A program made the position numbers and the translations under genes. From positions 3,940,115 through 4,004,114 of the forward strand of contig CP018227.1 of the NCBI GenBank assembly GCA_016865035.1: a stretch of DNA of 64,000 nt. Direction: 5' to 3'. Positions within the stretch are counted from its first letter, which is position 1. Every line of letters begins with the position of its first letter. Under the pieces are notes generated by a model. It searched no databases, had not been told where the DNA came from, and worked only from the letters and a program-made list of their open reading frames with translations. Shown piece by piece: positions 54,686 through 62,758 of this stretch. Source of the DNA: Kordiimonadales bacterium IMCC3096. Its GTDB lineage: Bacteria; Pseudomonadota; Alphaproteobacteria; Minwuiales; Minwuiaceae.

Positions 54686-55675
54686 ATGACAAACTCCATT
54701 GATGCACCCATCCGGGTGGCATTGCTTGAGCCGCCCATGTGCATGGAAACAAGTCTCGCCCTCTCGCGCGACGTGCTGGCGACGGCAAACAAGGTGGCCA
54801 GGGGGCTGGGCATCACATCGCCGTTTGATGTGGTCCAGACCAAGGTGGAACATGTCAGGACAGGCGGTGACATCGCGGACGTGGTCGTGCTGCCCGGATT
54901 GGGACTGGACACCGCAAGGGAGGTCGAGGATTCCCTTGAAGGCCCCGAGATCGTGGCCATCGTCCGGGCGCTGAACTGTTTGCGCGGGCCACAGACAATT
55001 CTCGCGACATCCTGCACGGGCGTATTCGCTTTCGGGCAGGCCGGGCTGATCGATGGCCGGCAGGTAACGACAACCTGGTGGCTTGCCCCGCTGCTTCAGG
55101 CCCGGTTCCCGAAGTCCCGGCTTCGGGCAGGTGATCTCGTGATCCAGGACGGCAGGATCGTTACTGCAGGCGCCGCACTGGCGCATGTCGACCTGATGAT
55201 GCACCTGGTCGAGAGTCTGGCGGGAGCAGGTATCGCGGATGCCTGTCGCCGATACCTGGTCGTCGACGCGCGAAGCAGCCAGATGCCCTATACCTCGACC
55301 GCGACGCTGGTGGCGGCCGACCCGGCGTTGCGAAAGGCTGAACTGTTTGTGCGACAGAACATGAGCCGGCCCCTCGGTGCAGCCGAGATCGCCGCTGCCT
55401 CTGGATTGGGAATGCGCACATTTGCCCGTCGGATGGGACGGGTAGCGGGGATGACGCCGAACCATTTCCTGCAATCCATTCGTGTCAGCCGGGCGGTGCG
55501 CCTGGCCTGTACCTCGGCACGTTCGAACGACGAGATTGCCGTCAGCGTCGGCTACTCCGACGCGGCATCGCTGCGCCGTGCGGTGAAGCGCATGACAGGC
55601 ATGACACTTGAGGAATTCCGGCGGAGGCGAGTTCGGGATGGCTCCTCCAATTCCGCGGGCATACTATCTCGGTGA
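54686..55675 (+). CDS. GlxA-type transcriptional regulator (DJ-1/PfpI domain plus AraC HTH)
   Basis: The 329-residue protein has an N-terminal DJ-1/PfpI-like domain (about 8-185; DVVVLPGLGLDT, nucleophile-elbow Cys in ATSCTGVFAFGQAGL) and a C-terminal AraC pair of HTH motifs (about 225-320; GAAEIAAASGLGMRTFARRM and NDEIAVSVGYSDAASLRRAV). Members respond to choline-, carnitine- or amine-related signals. ATG 54686 has AAGAGG about 7 bases before it; the longer reading frame would start at 54599 and overlap the GFA start. It is divergent from the GFA gene and likely controlled it; it is followed 33 bases later by an enoyl-CoA hydratase. Confidence 0.9.
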   Translation: MTNSIDAPIRVALLEPPMCMETSLALSRDVLATANKVARGLGITSPFDVVQTKVEHVRTGGDIADVVVLPGLGLDTAREVEDSLEGPEIVAIVRALNCLRGPQTILATSCTGVFAFGQAGLIDGRQVTTTWWLAPLLQARFPKSRLRAGDLVIQDGRIVTAGAALAHVDLMMHLVESLAGAGIADACRRYLVVDARSSQMPYTSTATLVAADPALRKAELFVRQNMSRPLGAAEIAAASGLGMRTFARRMGRVAGMTPNHFLQSIRVSRAVRLACTSARSNDEIAVSVGYSDAASLRRAVKRMTGMTLEEFRRRRVRDGSSNSAGILSR

Positions 55676-55708
55676 AACGCAAGAAATGCCCGGGGAGGGG
55701 CCACGATC

Positions 55709-56557
55709 ATGTCCGAATTCGAAACCGTCCTGTACGAACGCCCCACTGAGCATGTGGCGCGTATTGTCCTCAACAGACCTGATGCCAGGAATGCCCAGAA
55801 CACGCAGTTGCTCTACGACCTGAACGCGGCGTTCGACAAGGCGGCACGCGATGATGAGGTGAAGGTGATCATGCTTGCCGGAAACGGCCCGCATTTCTCC
55901 TCCGGCCATGACCTGCGGGAAGCGAACAGCTACGACAACATGGACGACCATACGACGGTCGGTACCTGGTGCGGCTGGCACTGTGCCGGCGCAGAGGCGC
56001 AGATGGCGCGGGAGAGGGAGATCTACATCGGTTTCTCGGAGCGCTGGCGCAATATCCCCAAGCCGACAATTGCCGTCGTGCAGGGAAAGGTCATTGCCGG
56101 GGGATTGATGCTGATCTGGCCCTGCGACATCATCATCGCCGCTGAAGGCTCCATGTTTCTGGACAATACGGTCGGCATGGGCGTCGGCGGGGTCGAGTAC
56201 TTCGGTCATCCCTGGGAGGTAGGCGCACGCAAGGCGAAGGAGATGCTGTTCACTGCGGACTGGCTTTCGGCTGAGGATGCGCGGGCGCTGGGGATGGTGA
56301 ACCACGTTGTTCCAGGCCCGGAGCTGGACGGTTTCGCACTGGATATGGCTGAACGGATCGCTGCCAAGCCCCTGTTCGCGCTGAAACTGGCAAAGGAGGC
56401 GGTCAATGCTGCGCAGGACTGTTCAGGGCGCCAGAATGCCATGCAGACGGCATTCGCGCTGCATCATGTTGCACACAGCCACAACATGCAGGTTCATGGG
56501 ATGCTGATCGATCCGACAGGCCTTGCACCGGCGGTCAAGGGAAAGGAAAGGAAATAG
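55709..56557 (+). CDS. Enoyl-CoA hydratase/isomerase family protein
   Basis: The 282-residue crotonase-fold protein has LNRPDARNAQNTQL at the N-terminus and the first oxyanion-hole segment FSSGHDLREANSYD. The second is VIAGGLMLIWPCDIIIAAEG, where a Gly-Gly is followed by Leu-Met rather than the hydratase's Cys-Glu, so the catalytic glutamates are not in the usual places. DNTVGMGVGGVEY covers the expected second region. Hydratase activity is therefore not certain; isomerase or thioesterase-like members are possible. It is next to the GlxA regulator, which may control it. Confidence 0.88.
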   Translation: MSEFETVLYERPTEHVARIVLNRPDARNAQNTQLLYDLNAAFDKAARDDEVKVIMLAGNGPHFSSGHDLREANSYDNMDDHTTVGTWCGWHCAGAEAQMAREREIYIGFSERWRNIPKPTIAVVQGKVIAGGLMLIWPCDIIIAAEGSMFLDNTVGMGVGGVEYFGHPWEVGARKAKEMLFTADWLSAEDARALGMVNHVVPGPELDGFALDMAERIAAKPLFALKLAKEAVNAAQDCSGRQNAMQTAFALHHVAHSHNMQVHGMLIDPTGLAPAVKGKERK

Positions 56558-56710
56558 CGATAGTCTTCAGACTTTCGTTTCGGATGGTGAAAGACAATCT
56601 CGACGCCAGATAGCACATTCTACCTGTCTGATCGGGCAGCGCTGACTCCTCTCTATTGCGAGTTCCGTGACCGTGACAGTGAAAGCCGATTTCTGCAGAC
56701 CCGCCGCACG

Positions 56711-57988
56711 ATGGGGCAGCGGAAGCTGCGCTTCATCGCGTTGACCGTGCTGTGCGCGGTGGGGCCGCTTGAGGTCGTTGACTACCTGAAGCTGGGATGG
56801 TCAACCGAACTGCTCATGATCACCATGACCAGGTCTGTCGTGGTCCTGATGGCTGCCCTGGTCCTGTTCGTGACGTTCCGGGATGTCAGGTTCCGACAGG
56901 TGATTGCAGCGGTCTTCCTGCTCGGCAGCGCGATTCTCGTTCAGGTGGTGATGAATTCCATCGTCTACAGCGAGGATCAGAAGGGTATCCTCCTGCAGCA
57001 GGTACTGGTCAGCGTCTTCGGATTGATCTTCTATCCGTTGTCACTGCGGATCATGGTTCCGGCAATCTTCGGTTTCAACTTCGTCTTCTTCGGCAGTCTG
57101 CTGGTCCAGCAGGGCGGGGCCGATCCTGAAGTCCTGCGCATGATTGTCTGGGGCGGTGTGGCACTGATGCTGGGGCTGTTCACGGCCCGGCAGGTGAATC
57201 GCGCGGAGCGCCTCAATTATCTTGAGTTGCGACGTCGCGACATCGCGGAGGCCCAGTTGCTCGCGGCGCGCCAGCAGGCCGAGGACGCGAGCCGCGCGAA
57301 GTCCGAGTTTCTCGCCAACATGAGCCATGAACTTCGTACCCCACTGAATGCCGTGATCGGGTTCTCCGAGATGATGAGCCACCAGATATTCGGCCCCCTC
57401 GGCAACGACCGGTACACTGAGTACGTCAAGGATATCGGGGCCAGTGGCAGGCATCTGCTGTCACTGATCGACGAAGTCCTGTATTTCACGAAGATCGAAG
57501 CCGGTACGCAGGAACTTCGGTTTCAACCGATCGACCTTGGCAAACTGTCCGACGAGACCGTTCGCATGCTGGTGCCACAGGTGCTGGAGGCTGGGCTGGT
57601 GATCCAGGTGCATCTGGCAGAGGAGCCGGTCATCGTCCGCGCGGACACGCGTGCCATGCGGCAGATCCTGCTGAATCTGGCGTCGAACTCCATCAAGTTC
57701 ACTGATCCGGGTGGCCAGATCGACATCCACGTCGGTCGGACTTCGGCCGGATTGGGCTTCGTGCGGATAGAGGATACCGGCGTCGGAATCCCGCTGTCGC
57801 AGCAGGAGCGGATCCTGCGGCCGTTCGAACAGATCGAATCGAGCGACACGCGGTCCCGCCCGGGGTGGGGCCTGGGCCTGTCCATCGTCTCTGTTCTGGT
57901 ACGGCTTCACGACGCCCGGATGAACATCGTGAGTGCGCCGGGTCAGGGGACGAGCATTACCATCACGTTCCAGGAAGTGGCGGGCTGA
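56711..57988 (+). CDS. Membrane-bound sensor histidine kinase
   Basis: The 425-residue protein has about six N-terminal membrane helices (residues 8-155), a coiled-coil linker (about 165-200), a HisKA domain with the phospho-acceptor His206 in FLANMSHELRTPLNAVIG, and a HATPase domain with the N box NLASNSIKF, G1 EDTGVGIP and G2 GWGLGLSIV. No PAS or receiver is present, so a separate regulator is needed; none is adjacent. The coding style resembles PleC/DivJ/PdhS-type kinases of alphaproteobacteria. A small unknown gene follows 81 bases downstream. Confidence 0.92.
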   Translation: MGQRKLRFIALTVLCAVGPLEVVDYLKLGWSTELLMITMTRSVVVLMAALVLFVTFRDVRFRQVIAAVFLLGSAILVQVVMNSIVYSEDQKGILLQQVLVSVFGLIFYPLSLRIMVPAIFGFNFVFFGSLLVQQGGADPEVLRMIVWGGVALMLGLFTARQVNRAERLNYLELRRRDIAEAQLLAARQQAEDASRAKSEFLANMSHELRTPLNAVIGFSEMMSHQIFGPLGNDRYTEYVKDIGASGRHLLSLIDEVLYFTKIEAGTQELRFQPIDLGKLSDETVRMLVPQVLEAGLVIQVHLAEEPVIVRADTRAMRQILLNLASNSIKFTDPGGQIDIHVGRTSAGLGFVRIEDTGVGIPLSQQERILRPFEQIESSDTRSRPGWGLGLSIVSVLVRLHDARMNIVSAPGQGTSITITFQEVAG

Positions 57989-58069
57989 CGGCCGGCGACG
58001 GGAACCTGTTGCAGTCTGTATTGCGAACGATTATTATTTGCATATTGACCGCACTGACAGGGGACCGCC

Positions 58070-58606
58070 ATGGGTACCATCGTGGCCATACAGCCACCAC
58101 ACACGCGCCTGGCCATTCCGGACCTCGGGGAGGCGGATCGCCTGTTTCTCTGGATGATCAGGACCTGGGTACAGGGCCTGAACCAGAGCATCGAGGTCGA
58201 TCACGAGATCGAGGCCGGCCTGCTGGCGCATCGCATTCCGGAAGCCCTGACCGCCTTTGATGGCTTCATGATGTCGATTGCTACATGTGCCCGACGCAAT
58301 ATCGACATCCAGCTGCGACGGTCCACGGCGATCAGTACGGATGAAGTCATCCTGCTTCGCGCCTTTGGCGCCGTGGGCTCAGGAATGCGCGCCCTTTCCG
58401 CAAGCGTCCTCTCCTTGCTGGTCGACGGAACCGGTCGACGTATCGCGACGGACAATCTGGAGCGGCTGGCGGATCATTTTGCCGGTGCGGCACTGGTGCC
58501 GACGCTTTTCATGAAGCCGGAACGCCCGACGGTCGGGGCAGGCACCTGGCACGGAAACACGATCACCGGAAGGCTGACCGCCGGGAGTGTCCCCGATGTG
58601 CTCTAG
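58070..58606 (+). CDS. Hypothetical protein downstream of the histidine kinase
   Basis: The 178-residue protein is unrecognised, has no signal or membrane segment, and appears helical. A central stretch around residues 88-120 (DEVILLRAFGAVGSGMRALS) is hydrophobic with small residues and could be a helix-pair core. The N-terminal part has LFLWMIRTWVQGLNQSIEV. AGGGGAC precedes the ATG at good spacing. It lies after the kinase on the same strand, separated by an AT-rich 81 bases that may carry its own promoter. Confidence 0.7.
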   Translation: MGTIVAIQPPHTRLAIPDLGEADRLFLWMIRTWVQGLNQSIEVDHEIEAGLLAHRIPEALTAFDGFMMSIATCARRNIDIQLRRSTAISTDEVILLRAFGAVGSGMRALSASVLSLLVDGTGRRIATDNLERLADHFAGAALVPTLFMKPERPTVGAGTWHGNTITGRLTAGSVPDVL

Positions 58607-58677
58607 CCACGCGCTGCGCCTGGCCTGCCCGTTCGGCTGGCTGATGGACAGGCTTCTCGGGTGATCCTGCGCGACTG

Positions 58678-60468
58678 TCAGACGTCCGCGTCAATGAACA
58701 GGCGGTGCCAGTGTTCCAGGGCCATGAGCGCGCGGACTTCACGGGTATTGTTGCGGCTACCCTGGATATGGCTTTCCAGCAGTAGGCGGACTGTATCGGG
58801 CTGGAACAGTCCGCGATCGTTGAACTGGTCCGACAACAGCATTTCGCGGGCATGACCCGCCAGATCCTGTTTCAGCCACTCGCCTACCGGCACGGTGAAC
58901 ATCTGTTTCGATCGGTCGGTCAATGCGCTGCCAAGCAGCGGACGCACCGTGTGTTTCAGGATGTGCTTGGTGCGGCCCTGGCTCAGTTTCAGCTCTGCCT
59001 GCATGCGGAAGGCGAGTTCAACGATCCGATAGTCCAGGAACGGCGTCCGCGCCTCCAGTGAAACGGCCATGCCCATCCGGTCCGGCTTGACCAGATTGTT
59101 GCCGGGCAGCAGCAGCAGGGCATCGAGATAGAGCGCGCGCGTCAGGTGATCGAATTGCGGGACATCCGCCAGATGACCGGCAATCAGATCGTGCGTCGAC
59201 AGACCGGCAACGGCCTTCGCCGCGCCGCGGGCATACAGATCCGCATCCAGCGTGGCTTCCGGGAAAAGTGTCAGTGCGCTGTCGGTATAGGTCCGTGCAA
59301 AGCTGGCGTCGTCGCCGAATGTGGCATCGGGACCGAAGAAGTTCAGATACTTGTCGTAGCCCGCGAACAGTTCGTCACTGCCGTCACCGGTCAGGACCAT
59401 CTTGGTCTCTGCGGCCGCCAGTTCGGCCACCCGCAAGGTCGGCATGAAGGAGACGTCGCCGTGCGGTTGCTCCAGATGGTGCAGCACATCCGGCCAGCGC
59501 CCCAGCATGCGCGGGGAGACGATCTCGTGGCGGTGATTGGTGCCGAAGCGACGGGAGACAGCGTGCGCATGCCGCGTCTCGTCAAAGCGCTGATCCTCGA
59601 ACCCGATGGAGAAGGTATCGACCGGGCGGGACATGTGCATCGCCATCAGCCCCGTGACCGTGCTGGAATCGATGCCGCCCGACAGGAAGGCACCAAAGGG
59701 CACGTCCGCCCGCAGCCTGATCCTGACCGAATCATCCAGCAGGGCCAGCAGTTCGGCAGAGGCATCGGCCAGCTTCATCGGTTTCGGTTCGATGTCCGAC
59801 AGCCGCCACCAGCGGTCCTCCACCGTGCCCGTCGGACTGATCGACAGGCGCCCGCCCGGCGGGATGTGCCGAATGCCTTCGAACGCAGTCAGGGGCGGGG
59901 GAACATAATTCAGGACCAGAAAGTGATGCAGTGCCTCCCGGCTCGCGACAGGCCGGACACCGGTCGCGAAGATCGGCTTGATCTCGGAGGCGAAGGTGAG
60001 GCGCGTGCCGTTGTCGTGCACGTAGAGCGGCTTCACCCCCATGCGGTCGCGATAGAGGTGCAGCACAGGGCGATCCCCGCGCCCGTCGTGGACCGCGATG
60101 GCGAACATGCCGTTCAGATGCCGCACGAAGTCGACGCCGTCCCGCAGGTAGAGTGCCAGCAGGACTTCGGTATCGGAATGGGTCCGCAGGGCGATGCCAT
60201 CCCGTCGCAGCATCTCCGCCAGCTCGACGAAGTTGAAGATCTCTCCGTTCTGCACGACGGAGACCTTGCCCTCCGCTGCCGTCATCGGCTGATGGCCGCC
60301 CTCGATGTCGATGATCGACAGACGCCGGTTGCCGATTGCGCCATGGCTGAAACGGACATGACCGCTGTCATCAGGTCCCCGATGGGTCAGCAGGCGGTCC
60401 ATCTGAAGCAGGTCGGCGTCAGGCAGCGCAGCGCCGGATCGGTCGAAATAGCCGTAGATACCGCACAT
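58678..60468 (-). CDS. AsnB-type glutamine-hydrolysing asparagine synthetase/amidotransferase
   Basis: The 596-residue enzyme has an N-terminal Ntn glutaminase domain (Cys2 in CGIYGYF; NGEIFNFVELAEML; Asp/Asn pocket SDTEVLLAL) and a C-terminal synthetase domain with the PPi loop SGGIDSSTVTGL and LTGDGSDELFAGYDKY. This family includes asparagine synthetase and amidotransferases that amidate carboxylate groups on surface sugars. It is the last gene of a four-gene minus-strand operon with polysaccharide genes; its start shares one base with the preceding stop (TGATG), so it is probably used for glycan amidation rather than primary asparagine supply. That role is inferred from context. Confidence 0.9.
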   Translation of the reverse strand: MCGIYGYFDRSGAALPDADLLQMDRLLTHRGPDDSGHVRFSHGAIGNRRLSIIDIEGGHQPMTAAEGKVSVVQNGEIFNFVELAEMLRRDGIALRTHSDTEVLLALYLRDGVDFVRHLNGMFAIAVHDGRGDRPVLHLYRDRMGVKPLYVHDNGTRLTFASEIKPIFATGVRPVASREALHHFLVLNYVPPPLTAFEGIRHIPPGGRLSISPTGTVEDRWWRLSDIEPKPMKLADASAELLALLDDSVRIRLRADVPFGAFLSGGIDSSTVTGLMAMHMSRPVDTFSIGFEDQRFDETRHAHAVSRRFGTNHRHEIVSPRMLGRWPDVLHHLEQPHGDVSFMPTLRVAELAAAETKMVLTGDGSDELFAGYDKYLNFFGPDATFGDDASFARTYTDSALTLFPEATLDADLYARGAAKAVAGLSTHDLIAGHLADVPQFDHLTRALYLDALLLLPGNNLVKPDRMGMAVSLEARTPFLDYRIVELAFRMQAELKLSQGRTKHILKHTVRPLLGSALTDRSKQMFTVPVGEWLKQDLAGHAREMLLSDQFNDRGLFQPDTVRLLLESHIQGSRNNTREVRALMALEHWHRLFIDADV

Positions 60469-61283
60469 CAGGCCTGCCCCCTGTCCGTCGCCTTGCGACG
60501 AACGATCCGCTCCACCGCCGCCACTAGACGCAGCCGGTCATTCTCGGCCTCGTCCGCGCTGCGCCGGGCCAGGCGTTCGACAGCTCGTCTGATACGTCCG
60601 ATCTCGCCCTGCCAGTCGAATGGCCCCGTCGCACGTTCCTTGAACTTGCGTGACAGCATGACGGATGTGGAACCGAGCCGGATATGCTCCGCCAGGATCA
60701 TCTCGGCATCCAGATCACCATGGCCAAGCCGTGCCATGCCACCGAAGCCGAAAGGTTTCCCGACCGCTTTCGTCACCATGGCCAGCCGTTCGACCGTGCC
60801 ATCGGCAAGCGGCTGAAACATGAAGCTGTCGCCCCTGTCGAGGTGCAGGTCGTTCAGGCCGATATAGATGGCCTCGACGCCATCGAGTGCCGCGATCTGT
60901 TTCAGCGCCTCCGCCGAGGCCACGGTCTCGATCAGCGGCACCAGGGGCAGGCGCCCGGCTATCGCCCGACACATGGCGGCGGCATCCGAGGCGCTGCGGA
61001 TCATCGGCAGCATGACCTGCTGTACGCCGGCCGCCAGAACCGTCTCAAGCTGCTCCGGGGCCAGATCCGGCCAGGGGTCGGTCCGGACAAGGATATGGGC
61101 ACCCGGAAAGGCATCACGGTAGCGCGCGATGTCGTCCGTCGACTGCGTGCTGATCCAGGTGCCGGTGCCCTGGCGTGCCTGCTTGCCCGCGCGCTCCAGA
61201 TCCAGGAACAGCCGGTCGACACCTGCGGAAAGTGCCGCCTTCGCCATCTCGGGCGATTCCGGGATCAGCATCAGATGCATCAT
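60468..61283 (-). CDS. HpcH/HpaI aldolase/citrate lyase family protein
   Basis: The 271-residue TIM-barrel protein has the metal-binding Glu in PLIETVASAEALKQ and the Asp in YIGLNDLHLDRGDS, with DRLFLDLERAGKQ early in the chain. These Mg-dependent enzymes add or split pyruvate or acetyl units on aldehydes or CoA esters. In a glycan operon it may make a chain-extended or lactyl/acidic sugar precursor, but that is inference. The start overlaps the stop of the CBS/DegT gene by 4 bases (ATGA), and its own stop shares a base with the AsnB start. The C-terminal ~40 residues are a charged helix. Confidence 0.87.
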   Translation of the reverse strand: MMHLMLIPESPEMAKAALSAGVDRLFLDLERAGKQARQGTGTWISTQSTDDIARYRDAFPGAHILVRTDPWPDLAPEQLETVLAAGVQQVMLPMIRSASDAAAMCRAIAGRLPLVPLIETVASAEALKQIAALDGVEAIYIGLNDLHLDRGDSFMFQPLADGTVERLAMVTKAVGKPFGFGGMARLGHGDLDAEMILAEHIRLGSTSVMLSRKFKERATGPFDWQGEIGRIRRAVERLARRSADEAENDRLRLVAAVERIVRRKATDRGQA

Positions 61284-62758
61284 GCTTCGAGCACCTGGCG
61301 CAGGGTGGCAATGACCCGGTCCTGATCCGCCTCCGACATGCCGGTCCCGGACGGCAGACAGAGTCCGGTCAGGAACAGCCGGTCACTGACCGACTGGTGT
61401 TCGTCGTGGGCATAATAGGGCGCGTCCTGAAACAGCGGCTGCATGTGCATCGGTTTCCACACCGGTCGGGTCTCGATCTCGTGCTGCTGCAGCCGTCGCA
61501 TGATGGTGTAGGGATGCATGCCGATGGAGTCGGGTTCGAAGGTACAGACGGACAGCCAGCGGTTGCTGCGGCTCCAGTTCGGTTCCGGCATCCAGTCGAC
61601 GCCGGGTACGTCATGCAGTCCGTTGCGATAGCGTTCGAAGATGGCGCGGCGCTGCTCCACCCGCTCCGGCAGCAATCGGAGCTGCCCGCGCCCGATGCCC
61701 GCCAGCACGTTGGAGAGGCGGTAGTTGTAGGCCATCTCGCTGTGCTGATAATGCGCTGCCGGGTCGCGTCCCTGGGTCGCGAGCCAGCGTGCGCGGTCCA
61801 GGGCCTCCAGATCGTTGCTGACCAGCGCGCCACCGCCTGAGGTCGTGATGATCTTGTTGCCGTTGAAGGAATAGATGCCAAAGCGGGCGAAGGTGCCGCT
61901 GGGCTTGCCCCGACAGGTCGCGCCGAGGCTCTCGGCCGCATCCTCGATCAGGGCCACGTCGTGTGCCGCGCAGATCCGGCCAATCGCGTCATAATCGGCG
62001 CTTTGTCCGTAGATGTTGACGCAGATGACGGCCTTCGGCGGTCGGCCCTGCCGTTCGGCATCCTGCAAGGCCCGCTCCAGCGCGTCGGGGCTCATGTTCC
62101 AGCTTTCCGGCTCGCTGTCGATGAAGACCGGTCTTGCACCCTGATACAGGATCGGGTTGCAGCTCGCGACGAAGGTCAGGCTGGAACAGAACACCGTGTC
62201 TCCCGGTCCGACGTCGAGCAGCCGCAGCGCCAGATGGATCGCTGCGGTTCCTGAACTCAGCGCCACCGCGCCGCCGACCCCGACCAGTTCGGCCAGTTCA
62301 CGCTCGAAGGAGTCCACATGCGGGCCGACAGGTGCGATCCAGTTGGTGTCGAAGGCCTCCACCACCAGCTCGCGTTCCTCCGCCCCCATGTGCGGGGCGG
62401 AGAGCAGGATCGGTGCCTGCATGTGCGAAAGATGGAACAGGCCGACAGGGCGACCCTGGTCGTCAACGACCGGCAGGTGGATCAGGCCGCCCGAGTTCAT
62501 GAACTGGCGCGCCGACGCGCTGGAAGTGCCCTCCGGCACGGTCTTGGGTGTCACGGGCGCCAGTCCCGAGAGTGTCTGGTTCAGGTCATCGCTGACCATG
62601 ATTGCCCGCCGGATGTCTCCGTCAGTGATGACCCGGATCAGGTGATCTGCCGCATCGGCCATCAGCAGGCACCCGAGCCCACCTGCGTCCAGTCTCTGCA
62701 GGGCCTCCCGTACCGGTGTTTCCGGCCGCACCAGCAGCTTTCCGATATCCGTGATCAT
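61280..62758 (-). CDS. CBS-domain pair fused to DegT/DnrJ/EryC1/StrS aminotransferase
   Basis: The 492-residue protein has two parts. Residues 1-115 are two CBS domains (PVREALQRLDAGGLGCLLMA, VITDGDIRRAIM, then LIHLPVVDDQGRPVGLFHLS), a module that binds adenosine nucleotides. Residues about 125-490 are a sugar aminotransferase: GTAAIHLALRLL, DAAESLGATCRGK, the PLP Lys in SFNGNKIITTSGGG and the C-terminal region TRPVWKPMHMQPLF. Sugar aminotransferases install 3- or 4-amino groups on NDP-keto sugars. CBS is more often seen fused to the nucleotidyltransferases of legionaminic-type clusters than to this enzyme. ATG 62758 overlaps the upstream ligase stop (TGATG). Confidence 0.9.
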   Translation of the reverse strand: MITDIGKLLVRPETPVREALQRLDAGGLGCLLMADAADHLIRVITDGDIRRAIMVSDDLNQTLSGLAPVTPKTVPEGTSSASARQFMNSGGLIHLPVVDDQGRPVGLFHLSHMQAPILLSAPHMGAEERELVVEAFDTNWIAPVGPHVDSFERELAELVGVGGAVALSSGTAAIHLALRLLDVGPGDTVFCSSLTFVASCNPILYQGARPVFIDSEPESWNMSPDALERALQDAERQGRPPKAVICVNIYGQSADYDAIGRICAAHDVALIEDAAESLGATCRGKPSGTFARFGIYSFNGNKIITTSGGGALVSNDLEALDRARWLATQGRDPAAHYQHSEMAYNYRLSNVLAGIGRGQLRLLPERVEQRRAIFERYRNGLHDVPGVDWMPEPNWSRSNRWLSVCTFEPDSIGMHPYTIMRRLQQHEIETRPVWKPMHMQPLFQDAPYYAHDEHQSVSDRLFLTGLCLPSGTGMSEADQDRVIATLRQVLEA

